Below the pieces are notes generated by a model, which was not told the origin of the DNA, searched no databases, and worked only from the letters and a program-made list of their open reading frames with translations. From contig JAGWIS010000004.1 of assembly GCA_028866135.1 (NCBI GenBank), forward strand, positions 1 to 42,897: a stretch of DNA of 42,897 nucleotides, in the 5' to 3' direction. Source of the DNA: Patescibacteria group bacterium (GTDB taxonomy: Bacteria > Patescibacteriota > Minisyncoccia > Phycocordibacterales > Phycocordibacteraceae). The position numbers and the translations under genes are program-made. This document shows, in pieces, positions 1 through 8,471 of this stretch (position 1 is the first letter of the stretch; each line of letters begins with the position of its first letter).

Positions 1-492
1 CAGTGTTCTGAAGCGTTCGATACGATCGGGATCTTCATTGCTTGAAAGCGTTCCCCAATCATATTCAAGGAATACGAAATCTCTTTTACCGACGCGCAGC
101 AGCTCCCTAAGGGATTGAGCGCGCGTTTCCGGCAAGATGTTCATGAAGACGAATCGCTGATGTACGAGGTCAAACGTGTCATCAGCAAAAGGCAGGTTGC
201 GCACATCTCCCTGCACGCCATAAAAAGGAACCTGCTCTGCGGCAAGGGCCTGCTGCATGTTGGAAAGGGTGTCCGTCCGAAGTTCAAGAGGCACATACAT
301 ACCTCCTTTCCCGGCGACATATTCAGCAAGGCCCGTGTTTGGTCCGCTGCCGGAATCAAGCATCTTCTTCCCCTCTAAGGGGAATCGATCCAATATCGTC
401 TCGGAGACAAGGTTCGGATATTCGATTTTCTTCAGACGTTCCAAATCTTCTTTAGGGCTCGTTTTCTGTTTATAAAATTCTTTTTTCTCCAT
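1..492 (-). CDS. Class I SAM-dependent methyltransferase, 3' end cut by window edge
   Basis: Reading the minus strand from an ATG at 492 gives an open frame that continues past base 1, so the C-terminus is missing. The protein starts MEKKEFYKQK. It carries a Rossmann motif I (LDSGSGPNTG, about residue 46 on), a later acidic/motif II region, a motif matching GDVRNLPFADDTFDLV (motifs III-IV, typical of the UbiE/Methyltransf_11 group), and HQRFVFMNI after it. The family transfers a methyl group from S-adenosylmethionine; the acceptor cannot be told from sequence. It starts 11 bases after the trpS stop on the same strand, so it is probably co-transcribed. No Shine-Dalgarno sequence is visible, as for most genes here. 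Sure of the fold, not of the substrate. Confidence 0.85.
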   Translation of the reverse strand, partial: MEKKEFYKQKTSPKEDLERLKKIEYPNLVSETILDRFPLEGKKMLDSGSGPNTGLAEYVAGKGGMYVPLELRTDTLSNMQQALAAEQVPFYGVQGDVRNLPFADDTFDLVHQRFVFMNILPETRAQSLRELLRVGKRDFVFLEYDWGTLSSNEDPDRIERFRTL

Positions 493-503
493 GTGCAATG
501 TTT

Positions 504-1463
504 TTACGCGACGCCGATGGCTTTCCTTACCTTTTCCATTTTCGCTTCGCTTATGGCGCGGGCTTCAGCCTTCCCTTTCGCGAGGATCTCGTCGACGATG
601 CTGGGATTGCTTTGGAGCTCTTCATATTTTGCTCGCATGGGCGCGAGATAGCGATCGAGGTCAACGATGAGCATTTCTTTCAGCGTCTTGTAGTTGCCCG
701 CATTACTACCATATATGGTAGTAAGCTCCGCTTCGCTCCGCACGAGCCGGTGGATCCGGTACACGTTCTCGGGGCGTTCGCCGGAAGAATCCGTGACTAT
801 GCTCATCACGCATTTCGCGAGCTCGTCGTGCGAAGCAAAGAGCGGAATCACGTTTCCATAGCTTTTGCTCATCTTCTGGCCGTCGGTGCCAGGGACGACT
901 GCTACATCCGGCATGATGTATGGCTCGGGAAGCGTAAACACGTCTGCTCTGAAGACGCGATTGAATTTCTCTGCGGTATCGCGCGCAATCTCGATGTGCT
1001 GTTTCTGATCTTGCCCCACTGGCACGACCGCCGCGTCGTAGAGCAAAATGTCAGCAGCCATCAGCATCGGGTAGTTGAAGGTCCCGACAGTGATCTCTTT
1101 ATTTTTCGCCTCGGCGTCCTTGAATGCGTGCGCACGCATGAGGTACGGCATGGTGGTGATGGTGTCGAAAATCCAACCGAGCTCGGTGTGCGCCGGCACA
1201 TCCGACTGCTTGAAAAAGACGACCTCTTTCGGGTCGAGGCCGATGGCGAGGTATGCCATCACGAGCTCGCGCGTGCGTTTGCGCATCTCTTCCGCATCCT
1301 GCACGGAGTTCAGTGCGTGATAATCAGCAACGAAAATGAAGCATTTGTATTTTCCCGAGCGAAAAAGGTCGACCTGCTGGCGCATCGCGCCAAAATAATT
1401 ACCGATATGCAGGTCACCGGTCGGCTTCACGGCAGAGACGAGAACGGGCTTCGAATGTGCCAT
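504..1463 (-). CDS. trpS: Tryptophanyl-tRNA synthetase
   Basis: A 319-residue class I aminoacyl-tRNA synthetase that attaches tryptophan to tRNA-Trp in the cytoplasm. The HIGH-type signature is TGDLHIGNYFGA (about residues 15-26) and the KMSKS loop is intact at about 197-201. The length fits bacterial TrpRS (about 325-335). GDLHIGN in the first motif and the GQDQKQHIE segment near residue 150 separate it from TyrRS. The start at MAHSKPVLVSAVKPTG is well supported because the catalytic fold begins immediately. The gene lies downstream of tRNA-Tyr on the same strand and upstream of a methyltransferase gene. Nothing odd is seen in the enzyme itself. Confidence 0.97.
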   Translation of the reverse strand: MAHSKPVLVSAVKPTGDLHIGNYFGAMRQQVDLFRSGKYKCFIFVADYHALNSVQDAEEMRKRTRELVMAYLAIGLDPKEVVFFKQSDVPAHTELGWIFDTITTMPYLMRAHAFKDAEAKNKEITVGTFNYPMLMAADILLYDAAVVPVGQDQKQHIEIARDTAEKFNRVFRADVFTLPEPYIMPDVAVVPGTDGQKMSKSYGNVIPLFASHDELAKCVMSIVTDSSGERPENVYRIHRLVRSEAELTTIYGSNAGNYKTLKEMLIVDLDRYLAPMRAKYEELQSNPSIVDEILAKGKAEARAISEAKMEKVRKAIGVA

Positions 1464-1648
1464 GGGACTACGATACCATGAAGCAATACGCGCTGCATCG
1501 CGGCAAGGTAGAGATATACGAGCAAGGTTCCAAAAATTGATATTCCCAGAAGGAATTCCGTATCATCGAGAAACGGGTTTTGGAACCCCCGTTCTGGGCC
1601 GTATCTTCGAGCTGAATCGAACGTTTGCGACCACCGGGTCGTTAGAGG
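1464..1648 (-). other. Spacer between tRNA-Tyr and trpS with a nested hairpin
   Basis: This 185-base spacer holds no convincing gene. It contains a perfect 10-bp inverted repeat (1526-1535 with 1578-1587, GGTTCCAAAA/TTTTGGAACC) enclosing smaller pairings (TGATA/TATCA and TTCC/GGAA), so the minus-strand transcript can form a nested hairpin between the tRNA and trpS. No T-box consensus (GGTGGNACCGCG type) is visible, so regulation of trpS by tRNA-Trp is not supported. A short stretch near 1600-1648 on the minus strand resembles a tRNA 3' half (GGTCGCAAACGTTCGATTC) but has no pairing partner. Confidence 0.5.
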
Positions 1649-1732
1649 TGCGCCGGGAAGGATTCGAACCTTCGAACGCATGTAGCGGGGCGGTTTACAG
1701 CCGCCATCCTTTAACCACTTGGATACCGACGC
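1649..1732 (-). tRNA. tRNA-Tyr (anticodon GTA)
   Basis: On the minus strand, an 84-nt cloverleaf is complete. The acceptor is GCGTCGG/CCGGCGC with discriminator A, the D-arm is TCC...GGA with the GTGGTTAAA loop, and the anticodon arm is GGCGG-CTGTAAA-CCGCC. A long variable arm (CGC/GCG) is typical of bacterial tRNA-Tyr, and the T-arm is GAAGG-TTCGAAT-CCTTC. CCA is not encoded. Its first 22 bases also form the last codons and stop codon of the upstream endonuclease ORF. The tyrS gene lies just upstream of that ORF, so the enzyme and its tRNA flank the insertion. Confidence 0.96.
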
Positions 1733-2502
1733 GAGAACTTGTCAAATCGACGACGATGCTTATCGTTTGCAGGCGCGATTTCCTTGAAGAATCGCTCTAC
1801 GTCCCTGCGTTTTGTGATGTATACCTTATAAGCACTCGCCTCCGATGCTTTGTATCCTAGCTTTCGAAGTATCTCTTGTAAAGCGAGCAGTAATGGAGCA
1901 GATCTATTTGTAAGAGATATCTGAATGCCGAAACGCAGGTTGTATACAGATCCGTCGGTATCGAAAAAACCGCGCGCAAATGCCTCCATGTATTTCTTAT
2001 CGCTCATGATCCACTTGGGTACTCCCACTTGAGCCGCGACCTTGTTTTCGACGAGCCCCTGTTCCTTCAACCACTTAGCAATCAACGTGGAGCCGATATA
2101 TACATCGCGATATCCAGACTTTTTGACAGAAATCGTCGCTTTGACTTTAAATAATTCCTGCATGAGTTTTTGCACATACTGTACATACGGGAGTTCTTTC
2201 GTTCCTAAAGTAACAATGGTTTGAAAATGCGATATGTGCCCGTCACCGAGCATAATGCCCAAAAATTCCGCTAGTCGAATAGACTGTTTCGGAAGCTGGA
2301 TGTCGTTTCTTCGATTCTGATACCGTAGTTTTTTCTCAGGAGTGGTCTTGATACCGAGTCGACGTATTCGATCAAATACTGTTTGATATGGAATGTTAAG
2401 TTCTTTCCCAATTTCGCCTATCGATTTATTTTGCGTGGCGTACAGAGAATACAGTTCTTTTCTATATATAGCTTCTTCATCTTTCGTCCATCGTCGGGCC
2501 AT
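1711..2502 (-). CDS. LAGLIDADG-type homing endonuclease overlapping tRNA-Tyr
   Basis: A 263-residue protein with an N-terminal helix-turn-helix region (about residues 1-50, NKSIGEIGKELNIPYQTVFD). Two LAGLIDADG-type helices follow: LAEFLGIMLGDG at about 77-88 and AFARGFFDTDG at about 174-184. The aspartate of each would bind the metal for DNA cleavage. The two motifs suggest a monomeric enzyme that cuts a long asymmetric site. The gene is not inside an intron; it stands alone between tyrS and tRNA-Tyr. Its last codons (…RRYPSG, stop TAA) are the first bases of tRNA-Tyr, and the stop comes from the D-loop GGTTAA. Base composition is AT-richer than the neighbours, which suggests transfer. The target site is unknown. 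Confidence 0.88.
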   Translation of the reverse strand: MARRWTKDEEAIYRKELYSLYATQNKSIGEIGKELNIPYQTVFDRIRRLGIKTTPEKKLRYQNRRNDIQLPKQSIRLAEFLGIMLGDGHISHFQTIVTLGTKELPYVQYVQKLMQELFKVKATISVKKSGYRDVYIGSTLIAKWLKEQGLVENKVAAQVGVPKWIMSDKKYMEAFARGFFDTDGSVYNLRFGIQISLTNRSAPLLLALQEILRKLGYKASEASAYKVYITKRRDVERFFKEIAPANDKHRRRFDKFSRRYPSG

Positions 2503-2563
2503 CTTTTCATTCTAACATTGACTACTCCGATACTACTCACAATATACAAAAACTGCGAATAAG

Positions 2564-3883
2564 TTATTTCAAAACGAGGATGAGGACGCCCTGCCTGCCT
2601 TTGCGTACGAGCGCGTAGCCGTGGGAGAGGTCTCCCTGAAATATCTTCTGATCGGGATTCTCGATGGCCTGTCCGGAGAGCGAGATGCCCTTCCCTTCGA
2701 TGAGCCGGCGAGCGTCTGACTTGGAGGAAGCGAGGCCGCTCGAGACGAGCGCTTCGGTGAGGGAAAATCCATTTTCAATATCTTTTTTCGAGAGCTTTAC
2801 TGACGGGGCTTCGGCAAGCGCCACCGCGAGCGCCTCGCGGGAGAGCTGGTCGAAAGGCGTGGTGCCGAAGAGTGCGTCGGTTGCGGCCGCTGCTTGCGCG
2901 GTGTCGAGCGGGCCGTGGACGATCTCCGTCACGAGACGTGCAAGCGTCTCCTGGGCTTCGCGATCGCCCGGGTTACGGCGATGAAGCTCCATGAGCGCAT
3001 CGATTTCAGCGGGCGGGAGAAAGGTGTAGGTCTTGAGGTATTTTTCGATATTCGCGTCCGGAAGATTTATCCAGAACTGGTAGAAGCGGAATGGCGAAGT
3101 CTTTTTCCGGTCGAGCCAGACGGCGTTCCCTTCCGACTTCCCGAACTTCTTGCCAGCTGCGTCGGTCACGAGCGGCATGCCGAGCGCGTAGACTTGCTTT
3201 CCTAGGCGCTTGCGGATGAGATCGACGCCCGAGAGGATGTTTGTCCACTGATCGGAGCCGCCGACTTGGAGGTCGACTCCGTATTTTTCATGGAGCGTCA
3301 GATAATCGAATGCTTGGAGGAGCGCGTAGGTGAATTCGGTATAGGAAATGCTTTCATCCGGCGTCTCAAGGCGCTTCTTGATGATGTCGCGCTTCACGAG
3401 GTCATTTACTGTAAAGTGCTTGCCGACATCACGCAGAAACGGCAGCAATTTCACTTTCGAGAGCCAGTCGACGTTATCGACCATCTTGAAGGACGAGGTG
3501 CCAAGAATAGTTTTCAGCTGCTTTTGCAGAGCGCGTGTATTTGCGGCAACAGTCTTCTCGTCGAGGAGGACGCGCTCGCCTTTCTCTTTCGGATCGCCTA
3601 TTTGGCCGGTCGCGCCGCCCACGAGAAAGACGAGCTTGTGGCCCGCATTGCCCAGGCGCTTCATCAGGAGGACGACAGCAAGATTGCCGACCTGGATCGA
3701 ATCGCTCGTGGGGTCGATGCCGAGATAGGCGGTCCGAGGAGCCTTCAAAATCTCCTCTGGAGAAGCCGAAGAAAGTTCTATTAGGTCGCGGGCTTTCAGT
3801 TCGTCAGCGAGGCTTGCCCCGTTAGAACCGTGCCGCTCGGAACGATTATTTGCCGCGGATGACGGTATCATATACGGGGACAC
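2564..3883 (-). CDS. tyrS: Tyrosyl-tRNA synthetase
   Basis: A 439-residue class I synthetase charging tRNA-Tyr. The first ATP-binding motif is degenerate (YLGIDPTSDSIQVGNL, about 53-68) as in the TyrRS subtype with an S4 domain. The second is KFGKS (246-250), the usual TyrRS variant of KMSKS. VGGSDQW near 207-213 and the YTEFTYALLQAFDY segment are tyrosine-pocket landmarks. A C-terminal S4 RNA-binding domain (about 370-439) contains SSGLASSKSDARRLIEGKG. The first 20 or so residues are poorly conserved, so the true start could be the internal Met5. The gene is followed by the endonuclease ORF and tRNA-Tyr on the same strand. Confidence 0.97.
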   Translation of the reverse strand: MSPYMIPSSAANNRSERHGSNGASLADELKARDLIELSSASPEEILKAPRTAYLGIDPTSDSIQVGNLAVVLLMKRLGNAGHKLVFLVGGATGQIGDPKEKGERVLLDEKTVAANTRALQKQLKTILGTSSFKMVDNVDWLSKVKLLPFLRDVGKHFTVNDLVKRDIIKKRLETPDESISYTEFTYALLQAFDYLTLHEKYGVDLQVGGSDQWTNILSGVDLIRKRLGKQVYALGMPLVTDAAGKKFGKSEGNAVWLDRKKTSPFRFYQFWINLPDANIEKYLKTYTFLPPAEIDALMELHRRNPGDREAQETLARLVTEIVHGPLDTAQAAAATDALFGTTPFDQLSREALAVALAEAPSVKLSKKDIENGFSLTEALVSSGLASSKSDARRLIEGKGISLSGQAIENPDQKIFQGDLSHGYALVRKGRQGVLILVLK

Positions 3884-3920
3884 GGTTTCTAATGGGGGTC
3901 ATGGCGAAACTATACCACGC

Positions 3921-5699
3921 CTATTCTTCAAGGAATCCTCCCGATTGGTGGCTCCAGAGCTCCGCGTAGAGGCCTCTTTGCGCGACGAGTTCCTCATGCC
4001 GCCCGTCCTGGATTATCCGCCCTTCTTCGAGGACGAGGATCCTGTCGAGGTGCCGTATGGTCGATAGACGATGCGCGATGACCAGAGCGGTCTTGTCTTT
4101 CATAAGCTCCCACAATCCCTCCTGAATATATTTCTCCGACTCAGAATCGAGCGAGCTCGTCGCTTCATCGAGAATAAGTATCGGGGCATTCTTTAGCATC
4201 GCGCGGGCTATGGCGATGCGCTGCCGCTGTCCTCCTGAGAGCTTGACGCCGCGCTCGCCCACGAGCGTCTGATACCCATGAGGCAATTTCTCTATGAACT
4301 CATCGGCTCGCGCAAGCTTTGCTGCGCGCCGCACTTCTTCCTCGCTTGCATGAGGACGAGCGTAGGCGATGTTGTCGAACAGCGAACGATGGAAGAGGAG
4401 AGGCTCCTGCGGAACGTACGCTATCGCGTCGCGCAAGGATTGCTGCGAAACGGTCCGTATATCCTGCCCGTCGATCGTCACTGCCCCGGACTCAAGATCA
4501 GCAAATCTGAGCAGGAGCTTCGTGATGGTCGTCTTCCCTCCTCCGCTTGGGCCCACGAGTCCCACGCGCTCACCTCCGCGGATCGAAAGATTGAAGTCGT
4601 TCAGGAACGGCTCGTCCGCACCGTAGCTGAAGCGCACCTTCGTGCAGACGATGTCCGCGCGCGACACCTTCAGCTCGGTCGCATTCGACGAATCTCTGAT
4701 CGCCGGAGGCTCAAGGACGAGCTGGGTGAATTCCGCAGCCTCGCTTATCGCCGACTCGAGGTTGCGATAGACGCGGTTGATTTCCCAGAATACTCGCGTG
4801 ACGAGCGCGTAGTAGGAGAACGCCACGACGACCGTGCCGGGCGGAAGCCCAACGTTCCCGACAAAATAGATGGTCGCCATAAGGCCGATGACGTTGGTAA
4901 GAACGTAGAGCGGTGAAATGACCACGTCGAACCGCAGGTTCTGGTAATCAGCGGCTCCTTTGAACTTGTTCGTATAATCGAGCATATCAATCCCGAAGAG
5001 CCCTTGCTCCTGACTTTCTTTTGCGAACGATTTCACCGCGAAGATATTCGTGATGACATCCGAAATGTCTCCCGACACTTTGCTTGCCGCTGCGTGGCGC
5101 AGCGCCACGAGCTTTGATCGCCTACGAATGATGGGGAGCGCAATCGTTATTACTACAGCGAGCGAAAGCACGAGGAGAGTGGGCAGCCAGAGAGAGTAGC
5201 GACTAAGCACTATAACCGCAAAAGTGAGCGATAGAAGATTCGATACGATATTGAAAACGAAGGTATCCGTTAACGTCTCGAAGTGCCGAAAGAATGAGGT
5301 GGCCTTTTTCGTCAGGGATCCGACGAAGTTGTTGGTATAAAAATCGTAATCTCGATTGACCAGCTGCCGAAACGAGATGTTCCCCAGCTCGTTCATTCCG
5401 GCTGCCTCTACTTTGGCCAAGAAGTACATCCCGAAGCGCCACAAGACTTCACCAAACAGCCAGAGCCCCGCAAAAAGGGCGATGTATGGGCCTACCGAGG
5501 TCAGCGATACCTTGTCTCCCGCCGCGAGCATATTGACGAGATGCGCGATGATGAGCGGTGGCGCAAAAAATACGAAGATGTTCCCTATGGCAGGCAAAAG
5601 AAAACCGCCGAGCGAATAAAACGGATGGCGCCTGTATTGGCGGCCGTACGCCCGTAACACTTCGCGGACCGCCTCACGAGAAATCGGCTCATCGTTCAT
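3921..5699 (-). CDS. ABC exporter, fused membrane and ATPase domains
   Basis: A 592-residue half-transporter. The N-terminal membrane domain (about 1-330) has some six hydrophobic segments. The C-terminal ATPase domain has Walker A GPSGGGKT (383-390), signature LSGGQ (487-491), Walker B ILILDE (507-512), D-loop SSLD and the H-loop histidine in IAHRLS (about 543). This is the type IV/B exporter layout of MsbA, BmrA and LmrA, which work as dimers and move lipids, drugs or peptides outward. The substrate cannot be assigned. Twelve bases separate it from the upstream small membrane protein gene (5712-6263), so the two may be co-expressed. Stop codon TAG. Confidence 0.93.
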   Translation of the reverse strand: MNDEPISREAVREVLRAYGRQYRRHPFYSLGGFLLPAIGNIFVFFAPPLIIAHLVNMLAAGDKVSLTSVGPYIALFAGLWLFGEVLWRFGMYFLAKVEAAGMNELGNISFRQLVNRDYDFYTNNFVGSLTKKATSFFRHFETLTDTFVFNIVSNLLSLTFAVIVLSRYSLWLPTLLVLSLAVVITIALPIIRRRSKLVALRHAAASKVSGDISDVITNIFAVKSFAKESQEQGLFGIDMLDYTNKFKGAADYQNLRFDVVISPLYVLTNVIGLMATIYFVGNVGLPPGTVVVAFSYYALVTRVFWEINRVYRNLESAISEAAEFTQLVLEPPAIRDSSNATELKVSRADIVCTKVRFSYGADEPFLNDFNLSIRGGERVGLVGPSGGGKTTITKLLLRFADLESGAVTIDGQDIRTVSQQSLRDAIAYVPQEPLLFHRSLFDNIAYARPHASEEEVRRAAKLARADEFIEKLPHGYQTLVGERGVKLSGGQRQRIAIARAMLKNAPILILDEATSSLDSESEKYIQEGLWELMKDKTALVIAHRLSTIRHLDRILVLEEGRIIQDGRHEELVAQRGLYAELWSHQSGGFLEE

Positions 5700-5711
5700 G
5701 GAGAGAGCACC

Positions 5712-6263
5712 TTACCGGGCGAGGAAGAAGAGGCCGATGGCAGGCGCGGAGAACCACCAGAAGAAGAAGGCTTTCGGCGCAAAGAGCGCGTCGATTGCAG
5801 GCGTGAAAGTATAGACATTTGCGACCGGGAATACGTGGTAGGCAAGCGCGAGAAGGAATCCCGCGCCAAGGAATGAAAGCGTGAAGAGTCCGAATATGCC
5901 GATGTAGAGGAAGTCGGAGACGACGACGCGACGTAGAATGATATAAAAAATAATTGCGAAAAGAGCGTAGAGCCCGATCTGCGCAAGCAGCGCGGTCATT
6001 GCCGGTGCCGTCGGCAGATACGACATGTACGGGAACATCAGATAGAACGTGTATGCAGAATAGAAGGAGAGCATGAGGGCGACGAAGGGTCCGCGCCCGA
6101 CGTAATACGCGAAGAGGAAAAAGAGCCCGAGCAGGATGAGGATGATGAGGAAATCGCTCGCCGCATTCCAGACCGTAAAGGCGTAGTGGGTTGCGAGCGT
6201 GTTTACCTGAGCGATTGCTTCGGTGGCAGAAGTAGCGGTCGGCATGAAGACAGTATACCCCAT
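5712..6263 (-). CDS. Multi-pass membrane protein, unknown function
   Basis: 183 residues, mostly hydrophobic. Five to six membrane-spanning stretches can be seen, for example FLIILILLGLFFLFAYYVG near 38-56, ALFAIIFYIILRRVVVSDFLYIGIFG in the middle, and a C-terminal FFFWWFSAPAIGLFFLAR. The start is either the first ATG or the internal MPTATSATEAIAQ at 6245; the second would remove six residues. I do not recognise a family. It ends 12 bases before the ABC exporter start and may be a partner or only a neighbour. Similar hydrophobic orphan proteins are common in CPR genomes. Confidence 0.75.
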   Translation of the reverse strand: MGYTVFMPTATSATEAIAQVNTLATHYAFTVWNAASDFLIILILLGLFFLFAYYVGRGPFVALMLSFYSAYTFYLMFPYMSYLPTAPAMTALLAQIGLYALFAIIFYIILRRVVVSDFLYIGIFGLFTLSFLGAGFLLALAYHVFPVANVYTFTPAIDALFAPKAFFFWWFSAPAIGLFFLAR

Positions 6264-6325
6264 GAGATAATAGTTTTCGTGTACGAAGCACGACCCAGTT
6301 TCGGATATCTCACGGGGTATATGCC

Positions 6326-7414
6326 TTAGAGCCCCTCGGATTTGAGCTCCTCCACAGTCTTGCGCGCCTTGCCTGAGAGCTTGTGCGGAAGCGCCACTTC
6401 AAGCCGGATGATGAGGTCGCCCCGCCCACCCTCAAAGGGAATACCTTTCCCCGCCACCCGCAGATGCTCTTCCGCGCGCTTCATGGGCGGAATCTTCACC
6501 TCGAGCGTCTTCCCTTCCAAAGTTTCCACGGAGACGCTCGTGCCGAGCATCGCGTCCGTGAGCTTCACCGAGAGATTCATGGTCAGGTTTGAGCCGTCGC
6601 GGCGGAACACCGGATGCGGCTTCACGTGGATCTTCACGTAGAGATCGCCGGCGACACCCGTCTTCACCGCCTCGCCCTGCTGCGGCATGCGAATCATCTC
6701 GCCGTTATCGATGCCGGCAGGGATGTTTATTTTTATTTCTTCCTGCTTGCGGAGGACGCCGTGACCTTTGCATTCCGTGCACTTCTCTTTCGGAATCTTT
6801 CCGGTGCCGTCGCAAGCGGTGCAGGCGCGCACGCTCGTGAACTGCCCAAGGATGGAATTGCGCATCTCGTGGACGCGGCCGCTGCCGTTGCAGGTTTTGC
6901 AGGTCTCAAGCTCGGTGCCGGGCTTGCCTCCCGTGCCGCGACAGACCGCGCAGGTGGAAACTTTTGCAAGCAGCACCGAACGAGTCGTGCCAAAGACAGC
7001 GTCTTTGAAAGGAATTTCGAGGTCGATGGAGATATCGCGGCCGCGGGGCGTGCGGGCCTGGCCACGCCCGCCTCCGAAGATGTCGCCAAAGATGTCTCCG
7101 AAATCGAAGTCCACGCCGCCCTGCCCGAAGCCCTGCTGGAATCCGTTGAAATCAAATCCGCCAAATCCTTGCGCACCCGCCTGGCCGCCTCTCGGCGCGC
7201 CTCCGGCAAATGCTTGGCCGTACGCATCGTATTCGCGGCGCTTCTTGTCGTCGCTCAGGACCGAGTACGCCTCGGTTATTTCTTTAAACTTCGATTCGTC
7301 GGTGCCGCCTTTGTCGGGGTGATATTTGTGCGCGAGCTTGCGGAACGCCTTCTTGATATCTTCTTTGGTCGCTTTCCGGTCGACGCCGAGCACGTTGTAA
7401 TAGTCTTTCGCCAT
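6326..7414 (-). CDS. dnaJ: Chaperone protein DnaJ (Hsp40)
   Basis: A 362-residue type I DnaJ, the co-chaperone that stimulates DnaK ATP hydrolysis and delivers substrates. The order is J-domain (1-70, with HPDKGG in place of the usual HPDKN; the catalytic HPD is intact), a Gly/Phe-rich linker (about 72-125), four CxxCxGxG-type zinc motifs ([32 protein letters not shown]), then the substrate-binding beta domains. Length and domain set are normal. It lies about 1 kb downstream of dnaK with two small genes and a terminator between, so it is probably transcribed separately. Confidence 0.97.
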   Translation of the reverse strand: MAKDYYNVLGVDRKATKEDIKKAFRKLAHKYHPDKGGTDESKFKEITEAYSVLSDDKKRREYDAYGQAFAGGAPRGGQAGAQGFGGFDFNGFQQGFGQGGVDFDFGDIFGDIFGGGRGQARTPRGRDISIDLEIPFKDAVFGTTRSVLLAKVSTCAVCRGTGGKPGTELETCKTCNGSGRVHEMRNSILGQFTSVRACTACDGTGKIPKEKCTECKGHGVLRKQEEIKINIPAGIDNGEMIRMPQQGEAVKTGVAGDLYVKIHVKPHPVFRRDGSNLTMNLSVKLTDAMLGTSVSVETLEGKTLEVKIPPMKRAEEHLRVAGKGIPFEGGRGDLIIRLEVALPHKLSGKARKTVEELKSEGL

Positions 7415-7446
7415 GAGCCGATTATACGCCTCCTGGTTTTCGTATG

Positions 7447-7481
7447 CAAAAAGAAAAACGGCACGAGGTGTCTCGTGCCGT
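7447..7481 (-). terminator. Rho-independent terminator after the 7504-7911 gene
   Basis: On the minus strand, a perfect 10-bp stem (ACGGCACGAG / CTCGTGCCGT, 7458-7467 with 7472-7481) with a 4-base loop is followed by TTTTCTTTTTG. It is placed 23 bases after the stop codon of the upstream small gene and before dnaJ. Confidence 0.88.
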
Positions 7482-7503
7482 TCATTCGCCCAGGAAGGAA
7501 GGT

Positions 7504-7911
7504 TTAGTTCGCGTTGGCCATCTTCTCAAGCGGGAGAGGGCGGCTCTTTCGGATCTGCTCCGAGCGCTTGTCCGTATAGAGCAGCCAGTTACCCCGATCC
7601 TTTTGGAGGACGATCTCCTTTATATTCAACAGAAACGCGCTGTTGTCCTCATGCGACAACATATCGTCCTGCGAGACAACTTGGGGTTCGTAAACGGTAG
7701 AGGCACCGTCGTCGATCCGGAAGACTCTGTCGTCCGTGAGAACCAGGTAAGCCCCGATGCACTCTTTCGTTTCTTTGCACAACCTCATCGCGGTTCGAAC
7801 CGTTGCGATGTGCACATCGGTTGCCAGGTCGGCAATTAAGACCAAAAGAGGGACCGTACACAGGACAGAGACAGTGGTCAGATTCAGAACGGTTTGCATT
7901 CTGGCTTTCAT
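7504..7911 (-). CDS. Small membrane-anchored or secreted protein, unknown
   Basis: 135 residues. The chosen start, [15 protein letters not shown], is preceded by a strong Shine-Dalgarno sequence (GAAGGAG about 9 bases upstream), so a longer frame reaching 7992 is rejected. The N-terminus (residues 8-28) is a single hydrophobic helix, either signal peptide or anchor. The rest is soluble with a possible beta pattern ([34 protein letters not shown]), perhaps a sensor-like fold. It is monocistronic, with its own terminator downstream and a hairpin upstream. No family recognised. Confidence 0.7.
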   Translation of the reverse strand: MKARMQTVLNLTTVSVLCTVPLLVLIADLATDVHIATVRTAMRLCKETKECIGAYLVLTDDRVFRIDDGASTVYEPQVVSQDDMLSHEDNSAFLLNIKEIVLQKDRGNWLLYTDKRSEQIRKSRPLPLEKMANAN

Positions 7912-7989
7912 ACACCTTATCTCCTTCGTTGGGGTGAGTGAAATGTTCAATTCAGTCCGGTGGTAGTATACACGAACTATGTAAACTGT

Positions 7990-8014
7990 CAAGTCCCCGC
8001 GGAGCGGGGGCTTG
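7990..8014 (-). terminator. Strong hairpin, possible terminator of the 8057-8359 gene
   Basis: An 11-bp stem (CAAGTCCCCGC/GCGGGGGCTTG, one G-T pair, loop GGA) lies 40-65 bases past the stop of the upstream minus-strand gene. The base run after the stem is not T-rich on the minus strand (ACAGTTTACATAG), so termination efficiency is uncertain. Confidence 0.45.
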
Positions 8015-8056
8015 ATTTGCTATGTTTTATGCCACTTCTCGAAAGAGCATGGATGT

Positions 8057-8359
8057 CTAGCAATATTTCACCAATCGAAAACCTTTCCATGCTCTTCTTT
8101 TCATTCGTCCGGAATCTCCCCGATATAATTTCAATTCGCGGGAAAGGACGAATGTCTTGCCTCCAGGAGTAAGGATATCCACGACTTGATCTGCGGCTAG
8201 CGCCAATATTCCTTTGGTTTTTCTCACGGCCACGACTTCAAAGGGGCCAGTTCCATAATGCTTAACCTTGAATTTGGTCCTCCCCATTGATTCTTCCGTG
8301 GATTGTTCCAGATCCCAAACAACAAGGTCTCCTTCTTTGAATTTTAAGTCGCTACTCAT
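8057..8359 (-). CDS. Small basic protein with SH3/KOW-like strand pattern, unknown
   Basis: 100 residues beginning MSSDLKFKEGDLVVWDLE. The start is chosen because GGAGG lies six bases upstream; an earlier in-frame ATG two codons before would sit directly on that site. The pattern FKEGDLVVW...FKVKHYGTGPFEVVAVRK...VVDILTPGGKTFVLSRELKLY suggests a small beta barrel like those in KOW/SH3 nucleic-acid-binding proteins. This is a guess from strand spacing, not a family match. The C-terminus is strongly basic (RMKRRAWKGFRLVK). It sits alone between dnaK and another orphan gene. Confidence 0.65.
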   Translation of the reverse strand: MSSDLKFKEGDLVVWDLEQSTEESMGRTKFKVKHYGTGPFEVVAVRKTKGILALAADQVVDILTPGGKTFVLSRELKLYRGDSGRMKRRAWKGFRLVKYC

Positions 8360-8471
8360 TTGCATCCTCCTCAAGCATCCTGCCACTCACTCATGGCGGG
8401 AAGCATTTGGTTAAGATTTCAACAAAAGAACCTCTGGCTATCTTGCCCCCAAAATGCCTAGATGTCAAGAT

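Noticed and set aside
498-1481. Long plus-strand frame opposite trpS
   Set aside because: It mirrors trpS, which has full family signatures. Similar antisense frames opposite dnaK, leuS, rpoA, tyrS and others were rejected for the same reason.
1590-1648. Possible second tRNA or tRNA remnant next to tRNA-Tyr
   Set aside because: GGTCGCAAACGTTCGATTC looks like a tRNA variable-T region, but the T-stem does not pair and no acceptor or anticodon stem can be drawn.
1427-1681. Minus-strand frame of 84 codons with a hydrophobic stretch between tRNA-Tyr and trpS
   Set aside because: It begins inside the tRNA (SKVRILPGAP is the usual translation of a tRNA T-arm), runs through a nested hairpin and has no start signal. 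The hydrophobic run is likely chance.
7990-8014. Riboswitch in the leader of the 7504-7911 gene
   Set aside because: It is a simple hairpin close to the preceding gene's stop; a weak terminator explains it better.
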